From Myxococcales bacterium (GTDB lineage Bacteria > Myxococcota_A > Polyangia > Haliangiales > Haliangiaceae): 64,000 nt of DNA. Under the pieces are notes generated by a model, which saw only the letters and a list, made by a program, of their open reading frames with translations, searched no databases and was not told the DNA's origin. The position numbers and the translations under genes are program-made. Shown in pieces: positions 32,342-41,515 of the stretch; within the stretch, counting starts at the first letter, position 1, and each line of letters opens with the position of its first letter. The DNA lies in NCBI GenBank assembly GCA_016720595.1, contig JADKKI010000006.1:1-64000 (forward strand), written 5' to 3'.

Positions 32342-33705
32342 ACGAAGAACATCTTGCGGAGCGCGGCCTCGAGCTCGCTGTCACTCGCGCGGCGCCCGAG
32401 CACGGTCTCGAGCTCGCGTCGCAGCTGCTCGCGGCTCTTGCCGGTGGCGGCCTCCTGCGTCTTCCAGAACTGCTCCCACCAGTCCTTGGGCTCGGCCTTG
32501 CCGCGGCCGTCATCGTCCCACTCTGTCGAGCGGCCACGGTCCGGATCGGTGACCAGGCTGCCCACGGCCTTCGCATCCTTGTAGACGGAGGCGATCTGAT
32601 CGGCGAGCGCCTTCATCTCGCTCGCACTGACGATGCCGTTGCTGGTGGCCTTGTAGAACTGGACGGTGACGCGGATCGGGAACCGCGGGTCACGCTTGAT
32701 CGCGAGGCGATCGATCTCGGTGAACGGGCCCTGAGCGTCGCCGTGGCCGATCACCGCCTCGTCGACATCGCACTCCTCCTCGAGGCTCGCGGAGCGGCAG
32801 CGCTTCATCATCATGCCGCTCGGCGCACCCGCGCCGCTCATCGACAGCGAAGGCCGGGCGCGCTCGGGCTGGAGCAGCGGGACCTGGATCAGCATCACGC
32901 AGCTGAGGCCCGCGGCCTTCGCCGCGTCGACGCTCTCGACGCGATCGGTGGCATCGCCGCCCGCTGCGACGAACTCGGTCATCCGCGTGCCCGTGAGGCT
33001 GGCGCGCTGGCCGTCCTGGTTGTGGAACAGGCGCTGTCCCCACGCCGAACCGGCACCGAAGCCATCGCGCACGTTGTCGATGATGGTCGCGCTCGTGCCT
33101 TCGCGCGTGGCGACGATCGCGAGGACCGCCGGTGCGCCCGCGTACGACTGATAGTTGAACAGCACCGGGTTGAACTCGGCCTTGCCACTCGTGGGCACGG
33201 GGAGGAAGCACGCCTGCGCCGAGACCAGCACGTCCTTCTCGCGGGGTGCGAGCAGCGAGGTCTCGGTGCCCGCCCACGAGCTCGGCGTGGACAGGTGCGC
33301 GCGGAGATCGCGCAGGTAGGTGCGCAGCGAGATGCTGGTGAGCGGCGCGCCACGCTCGTTGCCCACGCGGATCATCACGTCGTCGATCGAGACGTCGGCC
33401 GTCTTGTCGGAGAAGTTCGGGTGGCGGATCACCGGCATGCAGGTGACGCGGCCGCCATCGGCGACCTGGATCGTCATGTCGCTGATGTTCGGGCCCACGC
33501 ACGAGCCCTTGAACCGCCCCGTGTCCTCCCAGGTCAGATCGAGGATCGCGAGATCGTGCTTGTGCGCGAGCGAGCGCGCCGGACTCGAGTGGGTGAGCTG
33601 CGCGGTTCGCGCGATCACCTCGGTGTGGCTCGCGGACGTGGGCGTGCGGTCAGGCGAGGAGGTCGAGGTCGACCGGTGGAACAGGCGCTGGAAGAACGTG
33701 GGCAT
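32338..33705 (-). CDS. Hypothetical protein, possibly von Willebrand/beta-sandwich type
   Basis: The 455-residue soluble protein has no signal peptide. It is preceded by an AAAGGAG Shine-Dalgarno, which fixes the start at 33705. The middle is beta-rich (VADGGRVTCMPVIRHPNFSD, VSIDDVMIRVGNERGAP) and the C-terminal third is helical and charged (KDWWEQFWKTQEAATGKSREQ). I do not recognise the family. Its stop overlaps the convergent L,D-transpeptidase stop by 4 bp. It is divergent from the equally unknown gene at 33854 across 148 bp, so the two may be functionally linked. Confidence 0.7.
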   Translation of the reverse strand: MPTFFQRLFHRSTSTSSPDRTPTSASHTEVIARTAQLTHSSPARSLAHKHDLAILDLTWEDTGRFKGSCVGPNISDMTIQVADGGRVTCMPVIRHPNFSDKTADVSIDDVMIRVGNERGAPLTSISLRTYLRDLRAHLSTPSSWAGTETSLLAPREKDVLVSAQACFLPVPTSGKAEFNPVLFNYQSYAGAPAVLAIVATREGTSATIIDNVRDGFGAGSAWGQRLFHNQDGQRASLTGTRMTEFVAAGGDATDRVESVDAAKAAGLSCVMLIQVPLLQPERARPSLSMSGAGAPSGMMMKRCRSASLEEECDVDEAVIGHGDAQGPFTEIDRLAIKRDPRFPIRVTVQFYKATSNGIVSASEMKALADQIASVYKDAKAVGSLVTDPDRGRSTEWDDDGRGKAEPKDWWEQFWKTQEAATGKSREQLRRELETVLGRRASDSELEAALRKMFFV

Positions 33706-33853
33706 CGTCAGGGCTCCTTTCCCGACCAACGAGCCGCGGGACCGTCTTGTGACAGCCAAAAAATTCCCGTGATCTCGATGGGTTGAGGAACCGGACGAGG
33801 TGGGCCGATCCGGGGGCAGCTGGAGGTGAGGCTCGACGTACAATCACAAACCG

Positions 33854-35311
33854 ATGGCCCTCGAGGACAAGGACAAGGACAAGGACAAGAAGGCCAAGCA
33901 GCACCCCGGGGGGCAGCGTGGCCAGTCCGACGGCGCCGAGGTCGGCAAGCAGACGCGCGTCGATCAGGAGAGCAGCTCCGAGGGTGGCTACGGCACGGCT
34001 TCGGAAGGTGGCGGAGGTTCGGCGGCGCCGGCAGCAGCTCCAGCTCCCGCTGCTCCAGGTGGGGCCAAGGGCAAGGGCGGCTCCGCCGGCAAGATCACGG
34101 TGCAATCGGAGAAGAGTGCCAAGGGCGCCACCGAGAGCACGGCGAAGTTCGGCGTCGGCGAGAAGGCGACGTTCTCCGCCGAGGAAGAAGGCACGTTCCG
34201 TCTCGACGACGGTGAGATCGGCCGCGGGCAGTCCGTGGATTGGACCGCACCGTCGACCCTCGCGCTTCGCAACCTCGTGTTCGAGCCGTACCTGACGAGC
34301 CCGAACAAGGACAAGCGGTCGTCGTTGCCCGTGATGGTGGTCCAGCCGTCCACGGTGGACTTCAAGAAGGTCGGCGATGTGCCGGCCACCGGGCCGAACA
34401 TGGCCGGCGTCGGCATGACGCTGCAGGTCTCGATCGGCCCCGACAGCGTCTCGTTCGGAAACGCGGAGTGGCTCGAGAAGCCGGGTCCCGCCGAGGGCGT
34501 GAGTGGCTACTTCGCGGCGTACGTGGCCTCGGGGCAGAGCCTCGCGCACCCGCCGAACCCGAACTGGCTCCCGATGGGAGACGACAACAAAGCGATCATG
34601 GACAACGCGTGGACGCGCGACAAGCCGAAGCTCAAGCACCCCGACGGCACGATGCGCTGGTGGGCCGGCTCGTTCTCGTGGTCGATCCCGAACGTCTATC
34701 GGGTCAAGGGCGTGGGCGGCGAGCACCTGATCACCAACGTGACGCAGACGTTCACGATGGATGACAAGGGTGCGATCACCGTGACCAAGGGCGCGGCCTC
34801 GGCGACCGCACGCCCCGACAACCAGATGGATGGCGAGATCCAGAAGTTCACGAAGCTCGAGGAAGCGAAGACCTTCCTCCAGCCGCACGGGCGCGCCGGT
34901 TGCGTGCAGGCCGTGATGAACTACAAGCGCAACCCCAAGGCGGATAAGCCGTCGGTGGAGTTCCTGCTCGCCGCACTGAAGAGCTTCGACGTCACGTTCT
35001 ACGTGGCGATCACGTGCAGCAACACCTTCTCGTGGACCGATCCGGACACCGTGAAGGTCTCCGCGAACGGCAAGCCCGCCACCGGCGGCGAGCGCAAGAT
35101 CAACACCGGCAAGGTGGGCGAGTTCGAGTTCCAGGTGAACAGCATCCTGAACCTCGCGACCCTCGGCACCGATCCGATCAACATCTCGGCGATCGTCAGC
35201 GACATCACCTCCACGCACCCGCACTCGGCCTCGCTGTCCTATCCGTACAGCGCGAAGGGCGTGGCGATGGAAGGCTCGGACCGCTACACGTACTCGGCGT
35301 TCTTCAAGTAG
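33854..35311 (+). CDS. Large hypothetical protein with low-complexity N terminus
   Basis: The 485-residue product begins MALEDKDKDKDKKAKQHPGG, then Ser/Gly/Ala-rich sequence to about residue 80. A globular beta-rich region runs to the end (for example TFRLDDGEIGRGQSVDWTAP and INTGKVGEFEFQVNSILNL, finishing YTYSAFFK). It has no signal peptide. The Lys/Asp-rich disordered head followed by a folded domain is seen in effector-like proteins of contractile injection loci, but no such machinery is in the window; this is speculation. The start ATG is unambiguous. Confidence 0.7.
   Translation: MALEDKDKDKDKKAKQHPGGQRGQSDGAEVGKQTRVDQESSSEGGYGTASEGGGGSAAPAAAPAPAAPGGAKGKGGSAGKITVQSEKSAKGATESTAKFGVGEKATFSAEEEGTFRLDDGEIGRGQSVDWTAPSTLALRNLVFEPYLTSPNKDKRSSLPVMVVQPSTVDFKKVGDVPATGPNMAGVGMTLQVSIGPDSVSFGNAEWLEKPGPAEGVSGYFAAYVASGQSLAHPPNPNWLPMGDDNKAIMDNAWTRDKPKLKHPDGTMRWWAGSFSWSIPNVYRVKGVGGEHLITNVTQTFTMDDKGAITVTKGAASATARPDNQMDGEIQKFTKLEEAKTFLQPHGRAGCVQAVMNYKRNPKADKPSVEFLLAALKSFDVTFYVAITCSNTFSWTDPDTVKVSANGKPATGGERKINTGKVGEFEFQVNSILNLATLGTDPINISAIVSDITSTHPHSASLSYPYSAKGVAMEGSDRYTYSAFFK
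33866..33889. repeat. In-gene tandem hexamer (GACAAG)x4
   Basis: Four perfect GACAAG units encode the Asp-Lys repeat at the N terminus of the 485-residue protein. The 6-bp unit keeps frame on slippage. Confidence 0.85.
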
Positions 35312-35312
35312 C

Positions 35313-36494
35313 TCACAGCTCGTCGAGCACCTGGCGATACGCGGGCGCCATCGCGATCGCGTGATCCGCGAACTCGAGCACGCGCGTGGCCGCGAGGCGC
35401 CCGGCACCACGGACCTCGTCGGGCCAGCGGCCCCCGAGCACCTCGGCGAGCTCGTCGGGCGGCACGCCAGTGGCGCCGCACAGGTGCGCGCCGTAGCACA
35501 GGGTCAGCGCGGGGATCAGCGCCTCCGGAAGCTCGAGGTGCTTGGCGAGCTGCGCGATCGCGGGCACGAGCGGGATCCGATCCACGATGCCGCTGCGCGT
35601 CCACGCCACCAGCTCGTTGCGCCAGGTCGGCATCCCGAGCGGCACCACGATCGTGGGCATGCCGTGCTGGCTGACGAGCACGCTGAGATCGATGCTGCCC
35701 ACGATCCCGATCGCCTCGGCGCGATCGATCGGACCTGGTTCGAGCACGCGCGGCGGTGATGCGCTCTCGAGATCGACCACGAACACGCGGCCCGATTCGG
35801 CGCCGAGGCACGCGAGCACGTCGCGGCGAGGATGCCCCACGGCCTGCGCGATCGGCTCGGGGAGCTCGTGGACCTTGGGCTGGCCGAGCGCGATCAGCGG
35901 GATCACGTCGATCCGGCTCGGCGCCTCGCGCGTGGTCCGCCACAGCACGCGCTCGGTGCCGCCGAGTGCGGTGACCGTCGCCCGCGGTGCGATCCGCCAG
36001 CTGCGCTTGGAGGCGGCGCCGCGCGGATCCCACTCGCGGAGCGTTGCTCCGGCCACCACCACGAACCGCGTGTGCAGCGCGCCCGCACACACCGGCGTCA
36101 CGCGCATGCGCACGGGACGCACCACGAGCTCGTCACCGGAGCACGTCACCGTGAGCGTTCGGCCCTCGCCCGAGATCAGGGCCTGACCATCCACGCACGC
36201 GCGCAGAGCTACGAGGCCCTCGATCGTTCGCTCGGCCACCAGGCGCGCGGCCCGCGGATCGACGACCCGCACGCGCGTGGTGGTCTCCAGCCGCGAGAGC
36301 ACGAGCAGCCGCGGCGGAGACCCGAGCCAGCCCACGTCGGTGGCCGCGGGATCACCGACGGTGTGGATCACCCCGAACGGCTCGGCGCTCGGGAGCGCGA
36401 TCACGGTGATCCGGGTGGGTTCCTGGAGCGCGGCCAGCGAGCCATCCTGCGCGACCGTCACCCGGGCGGGCTCGACAGGAATGAAGGCGAGCAT
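35313..36494 (-). CDS. Beta-propeller-like hypothetical protein
   Basis: The 393-residue soluble protein opens MLAFIPVEPARVTVAQDGSLAALQ. It is made of recurring four-strand units with alternating hydrophobic residues (LLVLSRLETTTRVRVVDPR, FVVVAGATLREWDPRG, GRVFVVDLESASPPRVLE), the look of a WD40/YVTN-type propeller. The last 80 residues are helical (AIAQLAKHLELPEALIPALTL). No catalytic motif. It is convergent with the 33854 gene (1-bp gap) and divergent from the beta-lactamase-fold gene. Confidence 0.65.
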   Translation of the reverse strand: MLAFIPVEPARVTVAQDGSLAALQEPTRITVIALPSAEPFGVIHTVGDPAATDVGWLGSPPRLLVLSRLETTTRVRVVDPRAARLVAERTIEGLVALRACVDGQALISGEGRTLTVTCSGDELVVRPVRMRVTPVCAGALHTRFVVVAGATLREWDPRGAASKRSWRIAPRATVTALGGTERVLWRTTREAPSRIDVIPLIALGQPKVHELPEPIAQAVGHPRRDVLACLGAESGRVFVVDLESASPPRVLEPGPIDRAEAIGIVGSIDLSVLVSQHGMPTIVVPLGMPTWRNELVAWTRSGIVDRIPLVPAIAQLAKHLELPEALIPALTLCYGAHLCGATGVPPDELAEVLGGRWPDEVRGAGRLAATRVLEFADHAIAMAPAYRQVLDEL

Positions 36495-36536
36495 GCGGCG
36501 CTGATCGTACCTCGGGTCTGGTCTACCCTCCGCCCC

Positions 36537-38579
36537 ATGAGAGCACTCCTGTTCGCCGCGCTCCTGGCCGCGTGTGGTTCGTCTACGCCCAAGGCCGTCC
36601 CCGCGCCTTCCACCCCGCCCGAGCCCGCGGCCGTCGTGCCGACGACCCCGACGACGCCCACACCTTCTGGGCCCGCCGCGGTGGTGACCACGATGACCGC
36701 AGACACGCCGTTGACCGACGCGGACGGCAACTCGTTCATCGTGCCGAACGAGTGGAAGGTCACCGTGCAGGGCGAGATGACGATCCTCACCGCGCCCGAG
36801 GGCAACTCGCACATCGCGTTGATCGACGTGACGGCCGCCGACAACGACGCGGCCCGCGACGCCGCCTGGAAGGTCTACAAGCCCGGCGCGAAGTGGCCCG
36901 TCCTCAACGCGAACCCGGGCCCGGATCGCGACGGCTGGTCGCGAATCAAGAACTACGAGTACCAGACCTCTCCGAACGAGAAGCGCATCGTGCAGGTCGG
37001 CACCAGCTTCGCGAACGGCCGCTGGCTCGTGCTCATCATCGACTTCGCCCAGGACGTGGGCGAGAAGCGCGGCGGCCAGATCGGGAAGATCTTCGACAAG
37101 CTGTATCCGAAGGGCCACTCGCAGGAGTCCTTCAAGGGCAAGACCGCGGCGAAGATCGACGCCGCGCGGCTCGAGTCACTGAAGAAGTTCGTGGCCGATG
37201 CCGAGGCGCTCACCGGCGTGCCCGGCGTCTCGTTCGGCGTGGTGCAAGACGGCAAGGTCGTGTGGGCCGGTGGGATCGGCGTGCGCGAGCTCGGCAAGAA
37301 GGAGCCCGTCGACGCGAAGACGCTCTACATGATCGCGTCGAACACGAAGTCGCTGACCACGCTGATGCTCGCGAAGGCCGTGGATGCGAAGAAGCTGACG
37401 TGGGATGCGGCCGTGACGTCGGTGCTGCCCTCGTTCAAGCTCGGCACCGACGAGATCACGAAGCAGGTGCTGGTCAAGCACCTGATCTGTGCGTGCACCG
37501 GCCTGCCGCGTCAGGATCTCGAGTGGCTGCTCGAGTGGAAGGGCTCCACGCCGGACTCCGTGATGAAGACGCTCGGCACGATGGTGCCGACCTCGAAGTT
37601 CGGCGAGCTGTTCCAGTACTCGAACTTGATGGCCGCGGCGGGCGGCTACACGGGCGGGCATGCCTGGTACCCGAAGCTCGAGCTCGGCGCGGCGTACGAC
37701 AAGGCGATGCAGACGCAGGTGTTCGATCCGCTCGGGATGAAGGCCACCACGTTCGACTATGCGAAGGCGCTGCGCGGGAACCACGCGATGCCGCACGGCA
37801 TCACGGTGGATGGGCAGCCGGCCCGCGATCTGATGGAGGAGAACTACTCGGTGATCTCGGCGCGGCCGGCGGGGGCGGCGTGGAGCAACGTCGAGGATCT
37901 GCTCAAGTACGTGCAGATGGAGCTCTCCGAGGGGAAGCTGCCGAACGGCAAGCAGTACGTCTCCAAGGAGGCGCTGTTCGCGCGCCGGATCCCGAACGTG
38001 GCCGTGGGGCTCGATGCCGCGTATGGGATGGGCCTGTTCATCCACACGGCGCACGACGTCACGGTGATCGATCACGGCGGCGACATGATCGGCTTCCACA
38101 GCGACATGATGTGGCTGCCCGAGGCCAACGTCGGCGCGGTGGTGCTGACCAACGGCGATCTCGGGCCGATGATCCGCGGCCAGTTCCAGCGCAAGCTGCT
38201 CGAGGTGCTCTACGACGGCAAGCCCGAGGCGGACGAGAACGTGGCGAGCGGAGCGAAGAGCTACTTCGCGTCGCTCGCGTCGGTGCGCAAGCTGCTCGCG
38301 GTGCCGGCCGATGCCACAGCTTCGAAGGCGCTGGCGAAGCACTACAAGAGCGCCTCGCTCGGCGAGATCACGGTGACCGTCGAGGGCGGCAAGACGATGT
38401 TCGATTTCGGTGAGTTCAAGAGCGAGGTCGGCTCGCTGAGCAACCCGGATGGCACGGTGTCGTTCACGACGACCACGCCCGGCGTGATCGGCTTTGACTT
38501 CGTTGCGGGATCCGCCGGCGGCAAGCCGACCTTGACCACGCGCGACGGTCAGCACGAGTACGTGTTCACCGCGCAGTAG
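36537..38579 (+). CDS. Lipoprotein serine hydrolase of the beta-lactamase/PBP family
   Basis: The 680-residue product has a signal peptide with lipobox ALLAAC (Cys about 13) and a Thr/Pro linker. An N-terminal domain of about 130 residues (SFIVPNEWKVTVQGEMTILT) resembles extracytoplasmic modules found in this family. The class C/beta-lactamase fold follows, with SNTK (Ser268-Lys271), YSN (361-363) and HGGDM near residue 519 in place of KTG. A C-terminal beta-domain (ITVTVEGGKTMFDFGE) ends the protein. Members act as esterases, D-aminopeptidases or carboxypeptidases; a substrate is not evident. The ATG was chosen at the signal peptide. Confidence 0.9.
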   Translation: MRALLFAALLAACGSSTPKAVPAPSTPPEPAAVVPTTPTTPTPSGPAAVVTTMTADTPLTDADGNSFIVPNEWKVTVQGEMTILTAPEGNSHIALIDVTAADNDAARDAAWKVYKPGAKWPVLNANPGPDRDGWSRIKNYEYQTSPNEKRIVQVGTSFANGRWLVLIIDFAQDVGEKRGGQIGKIFDKLYPKGHSQESFKGKTAAKIDAARLESLKKFVADAEALTGVPGVSFGVVQDGKVVWAGGIGVRELGKKEPVDAKTLYMIASNTKSLTTLMLAKAVDAKKLTWDAAVTSVLPSFKLGTDEITKQVLVKHLICACTGLPRQDLEWLLEWKGSTPDSVMKTLGTMVPTSKFGELFQYSNLMAAAGGYTGGHAWYPKLELGAAYDKAMQTQVFDPLGMKATTFDYAKALRGNHAMPHGITVDGQPARDLMEENYSVISARPAGAAWSNVEDLLKYVQMELSEGKLPNGKQYVSKEALFARRIPNVAVGLDAAYGMGLFIHTAHDVTVIDHGGDMIGFHSDMMWLPEANVGAVVLTNGDLGPMIRGQFQRKLLEVLYDGKPEADENVASGAKSYFASLASVRKLLAVPADATASKALAKHYKSASLGEITVTVEGGKTMFDFGEFKSEVGSLSNPDGTVSFTTTTPGVIGFDFVAGSAGGKPTLTTRDGQHEYVFTAQ

Positions 38580-38601
38580 CGATCTGCCATAACATCGGCG
38601 C

Positions 38602-39543
38602 GTGCAGGTTCTCGAGCTGTGGCGGTATCCCGTCAAGTCGATGGCGGGCGAGCGCGTGGAGGCGACCACGCTCGGCGCGCGGGGCGTCCACGGCGATCGC
38701 CTGTGGGCGGTGCGGGACGAGGAGCGCGGCGTGCTCACCAATGCGAAGCGGTTCCCGGTGCTGCTCGGGTGCGCCGCGCGCTACGTCCGCGAGCCTGCAC
38801 CCGACGTGGGGCCGGGAACCATCCCCGCCGTGACGATCACGCTGCCGGATGGCGCGCAGGTCAGCTCTGAAGATCCTGACGTCCACGCGCGCCTGTCGTC
38901 GCTGCTCGGCCATCGCGTCACGCTGTGTGCGCTACGGCCGGCGAGTGATCGCGCCCACTACAAGGCCGCGAAGGCCACGGCGGGCGACATGCGCGCAGAC
39001 TTCGCGATCGATGCGAACGAGCCACTGCCCGACTTCTCGATGATGCCGATGGGAAAGCTGCTGGAGCTCGGCAAGTACGCCACGCCGCCGGGTACCTACT
39101 TCGATGCGATGGCGTTGCACGTGGTGACCACGGCGAGCCTCGCCGCGCTGCGAGCCCGAGGCAGCTCCGACTTCGACGTGCGGCGGTTTCGCCCCAACGC
39201 GGTGATCGAGACCACGGAGGCGGGCTTCGTCGAGGCAGGGTGGACTGGAGGCTCGCTCGTCCTCGGCGCGTCTACCGCGTTCGTCGATTGCCCCACACCG
39301 CGTTGCTCGATGCCGACCCGCGCGCAGGAGGGCCTCGTCGCCGATCCGAAGGTGCTGAAGACGATCGTGCAGGAGGCCGAGCGCTGCCTCGGTGCCTACT
39401 TGACCGTCACCCATGCCGGCGACGTGCGCGTGGGAGATGCCGTGCGGTTCGAGGCGCCGGCGAGCTCGAAGCTCGGTGACTGGGCGCGGGCGCGAGCGAC
39501 GGGGCTGAAGCGGATGCTGATCCGCGCAGCGATGCCGAAGTAG
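38602..39543 (+). CDS. MOSC-domain protein (YcbX-like)
   Basis: The 313-residue protein starts at GTG with MQVLELWRYPVKSMAGERVE, the MOSC_N beta-barrel signature. It includes VHGDRLWAVRDEE, and a C-terminal MOSC domain with FRPNAVIET, a Cys in the CPTPRCSMPTR segment, and RVGDAVRFEAP. MOSC proteins bind molybdenum cofactor and carry sulfur or reduce N-hydroxylated compounds. The C-terminal 2Fe-2S ferredoxin domain seen in longer YcbX proteins is absent. Confidence 0.9.
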   Translation: MQVLELWRYPVKSMAGERVEATTLGARGVHGDRLWAVRDEERGVLTNAKRFPVLLGCAARYVREPAPDVGPGTIPAVTITLPDGAQVSSEDPDVHARLSSLLGHRVTLCALRPASDRAHYKAAKATAGDMRADFAIDANEPLPDFSMMPMGKLLELGKYATPPGTYFDAMALHVVTTASLAALRARGSSDFDVRRFRPNAVIETTEAGFVEAGWTGGSLVLGASTAFVDCPTPRCSMPTRAQEGLVADPKVLKTIVQEAERCLGAYLTVTHAGDVRVGDAVRFEAPASSKLGDWARARATGLKRMLIRAAMPK

Positions 39544-39567
39544 CGTCAGGCCTTCGACAGGCTGACG
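39544..39567. terminator. Bidirectional hairpin between convergent genes
   Basis: The whole 25-bp gap between the MOSC stop and the lipoprotein stop is one hairpin, CGTCAGGCCT/AGGCTGACG, with one bulge and a short TCGAC loop. It could terminate transcription from both sides; there is no U-tract. Confidence 0.55.
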
Positions 39568-39568
39568 G

Positions 39569-39943
39569 TCAAGGTTCGACGAACTCGATGGCCACCCGGC
39601 GCGTCTGACCGAGGATCAGGATCTCGATCGGCCGGTGCTCCTCGGCATGGACGGTGCCCGCATCGTCGACCACGGCGACCGTGAGGTCGTACATGCCGCC
39701 GTCAAAGGTTTCGCGGGCCTGCATCGCGGCACAGTCATAGATCCGCACCCGCTCGGCCGCCGGGGCCTCGGGCATCGTCACCCGAACCCTCGGGAAGTCC
39801 GTGGGGCAGGGCAGGACGGCATTCGTCGAGGAGCGGAAGCTCCAGTTCAGCTGGAGGTAGCCGAAGCAATCGAGACACGCCGGTTCGTCATCGGTGCAAC
39901 TGGTCGAACCAGCAAGAGCGACCAGGACGAGCAGGGAGCGCAT
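39569..39943 (-). CDS. Small lipoprotein
   Basis: The 124-residue product has a signal peptide MRSLLVLVALAGSTSC with a slightly imperfect lipobox. A single beta-sandwich-like domain follows (LQLNWSFRSSTNAVLPCPTD, MYDLTVAVVDDAG, TRRVAIEFVEP), with two Cys pairs. I do not recognise it. It is convergent with the MOSC gene and 44 bp downstream of the 39987 gene's stop, so possibly co-transcribed with it. Confidence 0.7.
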   Translation of the reverse strand: MRSLLVLVALAGSTSCTDDEPACLDCFGYLQLNWSFRSSTNAVLPCPTDFPRVRVTMPEAPAAERVRIYDCAAMQARETFDGGMYDLTVAVVDDAGTVHAEEHRPIEILILGQTRRVAIEFVEP

Positions 39944-39986
39944 CCGACGGAGGCAGAGCAACGCTCGTGCCACCGACGGAAAGGCG

Positions 39987-40187
39987 TTACTCCTCGCGCG
40001 GATCGGGCAGGCTGCCCGGCTCCTCGGTGCTCGACGGGAACTCCTTGAGCTTGGTGCGCGCGAGCCTCCACCCCTGCTGGACGATCCACGAGAGCGAGCG
40101 ATCGAGGCGCGCGGCCTCGTGCTGGATCTCGGTGAGCATCTCGTCCGGGAAGTACAGAGACTGCTTTCTCTTGTCCGCGTTGGCCAT
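39987..40187 (-). CDS. Short RHH-like protein of the TIGR04563 type
   Basis: The 66-residue product reads MANADKRKQSLYFPDEMLTE followed by IQHEAARLDRSLSWIVQQGW. RKQSLYFP is followed by a helix-turn-helix-like segment ending in SLSWIVQ. This matches a short domain I know as TIGR04563, described from myxobacteria, with a ribbon-helix-helix look. It would be a small DNA-binding protein or regulator. Confidence 0.7.
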   Translation of the reverse strand: MANADKRKQSLYFPDEMLTEIQHEAARLDRSLSWIVQQGWRLARTKLKEFPSSTEEPGSLPDPREE

Positions 40188-40239
40188 GTGCCAGGAGGAT
40201 AGTCGGTTTCCGCCCGCCGCGTGCCTGTTTCGTCGGTCC

Positions 40240-41382
40240 TCAGTACGGGCACACCGGCGGCGCGTCCACCAGCTCGACGGCGGCGGGCAGGACGGTGCGG
40301 AGGGAGGCGATGCCGTCGAGCTTCGAGCCCGACAACGGGCGCAGCTCGAGCCGCTCGAGGTGGCCGAGCGCGTCGGCATGCTCGCGCAGGTGATCGAGGG
40401 TGGCGGTGTCGATCGGGGCATCGATGCGGAGCCGGGTCAGCTGCGCGAGCACGGGGCTCTCGACGAGCGCGACGATCACCGTGGTCGGCGCGAGCCCCGT
40501 GATCGCGAGCTCGCGGAGCGCGGGGAGCTTGGCGGTGCGCAGCACATCCGCGAGAGGCGAGCCGAGCTCCTGCCGGCCACGCGCGAGCTCGAGTGCGAGG
40601 CGCTCGACGCGCATGGGAGCCTTGGCGAGCGCCTCGAGGATCGCATCGGGGAGCACGGTGTCTGCATCGGTGAGGCCGAGGGTCAGCGAGGTGGCGTGCG
40701 CCGCGGACGCGAGATCCCTCGGGAAGCTGCCGACGAAGGCGAGGCCGGCGAAGGGCTGCAGGTGCGCGGTGAGCTCGGCGCGATCGAGATCGACCAGGCG
40801 GCACGCGCGCAGGCAGAGATCGTGGATCTCACCGGGCGCCTTCTGGAGGATCCCGAGCCAGGCGCGCAGCCACGCACCGTGCGGCGGGAGCTTGGTGGGA
40901 TCCGCCACGGCCTGCCGCATGTCGCGGCTCGGGTTGCCATCGAGGACCAGCGTGCGGGTCTGCATGCCGAGCACGAACCGGTGCAGGCCCGGGATGTGCG
41001 GGATGATCTGCTGCTCGTCGAGCCACGGCTGTGCCACGAGCCCGCTCTGCTCGAACTCCGCGAGCCACGTCACGAGCTTCGCGCGCTCCTGGGATTCGAT
41101 GCGGCGCACCACGAGTGGGCCGAGGCCGCGCTCGAGCGCATCGGCGGGGAGATCGAGGGCGGCGCGGGTCTTGACCGGCACGTCGGCCACCTGGAAGCCG
41201 CGCTTGGTCAGGTCACCGAACCGCACCATCAAGGCGCGCTCGATGTCGGCGCCGGTCTCGTAGTCCATCTGCTCGTGCACGGGGGACTTGAACCGCCGCA
41301 GGTGGACCCAATCGAGGCGCCGGCCGGTGATGAACAGCTCCACACGGTCGCCATCGGGATGGATCAGGACAACGGTCTTCAC
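40240..41382 (-). CDS. Leucine-rich-repeat-like hypothetical protein
   Basis: The 380-residue soluble protein starts at GTG 41382 (VKTVVLIHPDGDRVELFITG, a strand-rich head). The C-terminal 200 residues are irregular leucine-rich units (LPALRELAITGLAP, LAQLTRLRIDAPIDTATL, LGHLERLELRPLSGSKLDG), similar to LRR-type proteins of myxobacteria and planctomycetes. A region AALDLPADALERGLGPLVVRR is unassigned. The frame is open upstream to 41589 without similarity, so the start is uncertain. Confidence 0.6.
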   Translation of the reverse strand: MKTVVLIHPDGDRVELFITGRRLDWVHLRRFKSPVHEQMDYETGADIERALMVRFGDLTKRGFQVADVPVKTRAALDLPADALERGLGPLVVRRIESQERAKLVTWLAEFEQSGLVAQPWLDEQQIIPHIPGLHRFVLGMQTRTLVLDGNPSRDMRQAVADPTKLPPHGAWLRAWLGILQKAPGEIHDLCLRACRLVDLDRAELTAHLQPFAGLAFVGSFPRDLASAAHATSLTLGLTDADTVLPDAILEALAKAPMRVERLALELARGRQELGSPLADVLRTAKLPALRELAITGLAPTTVIVALVESPVLAQLTRLRIDAPIDTATLDHLREHADALGHLERLELRPLSGSKLDGIASLRTVLPAAVELVDAPPVCPY

Positions 41383-41515
41383 GGGCGACGCATAGCGCAG
41401 ACGGCGTGTGGTTGGCGAGGCAGGATGCCCCATGACGGCAAGGCCCTGCAGGTTCGATGACTTAGCGCACGAACGCAAAGTGGGCTGAAACCCGGTCACG
41501 TGGGATGCTCCCCGC

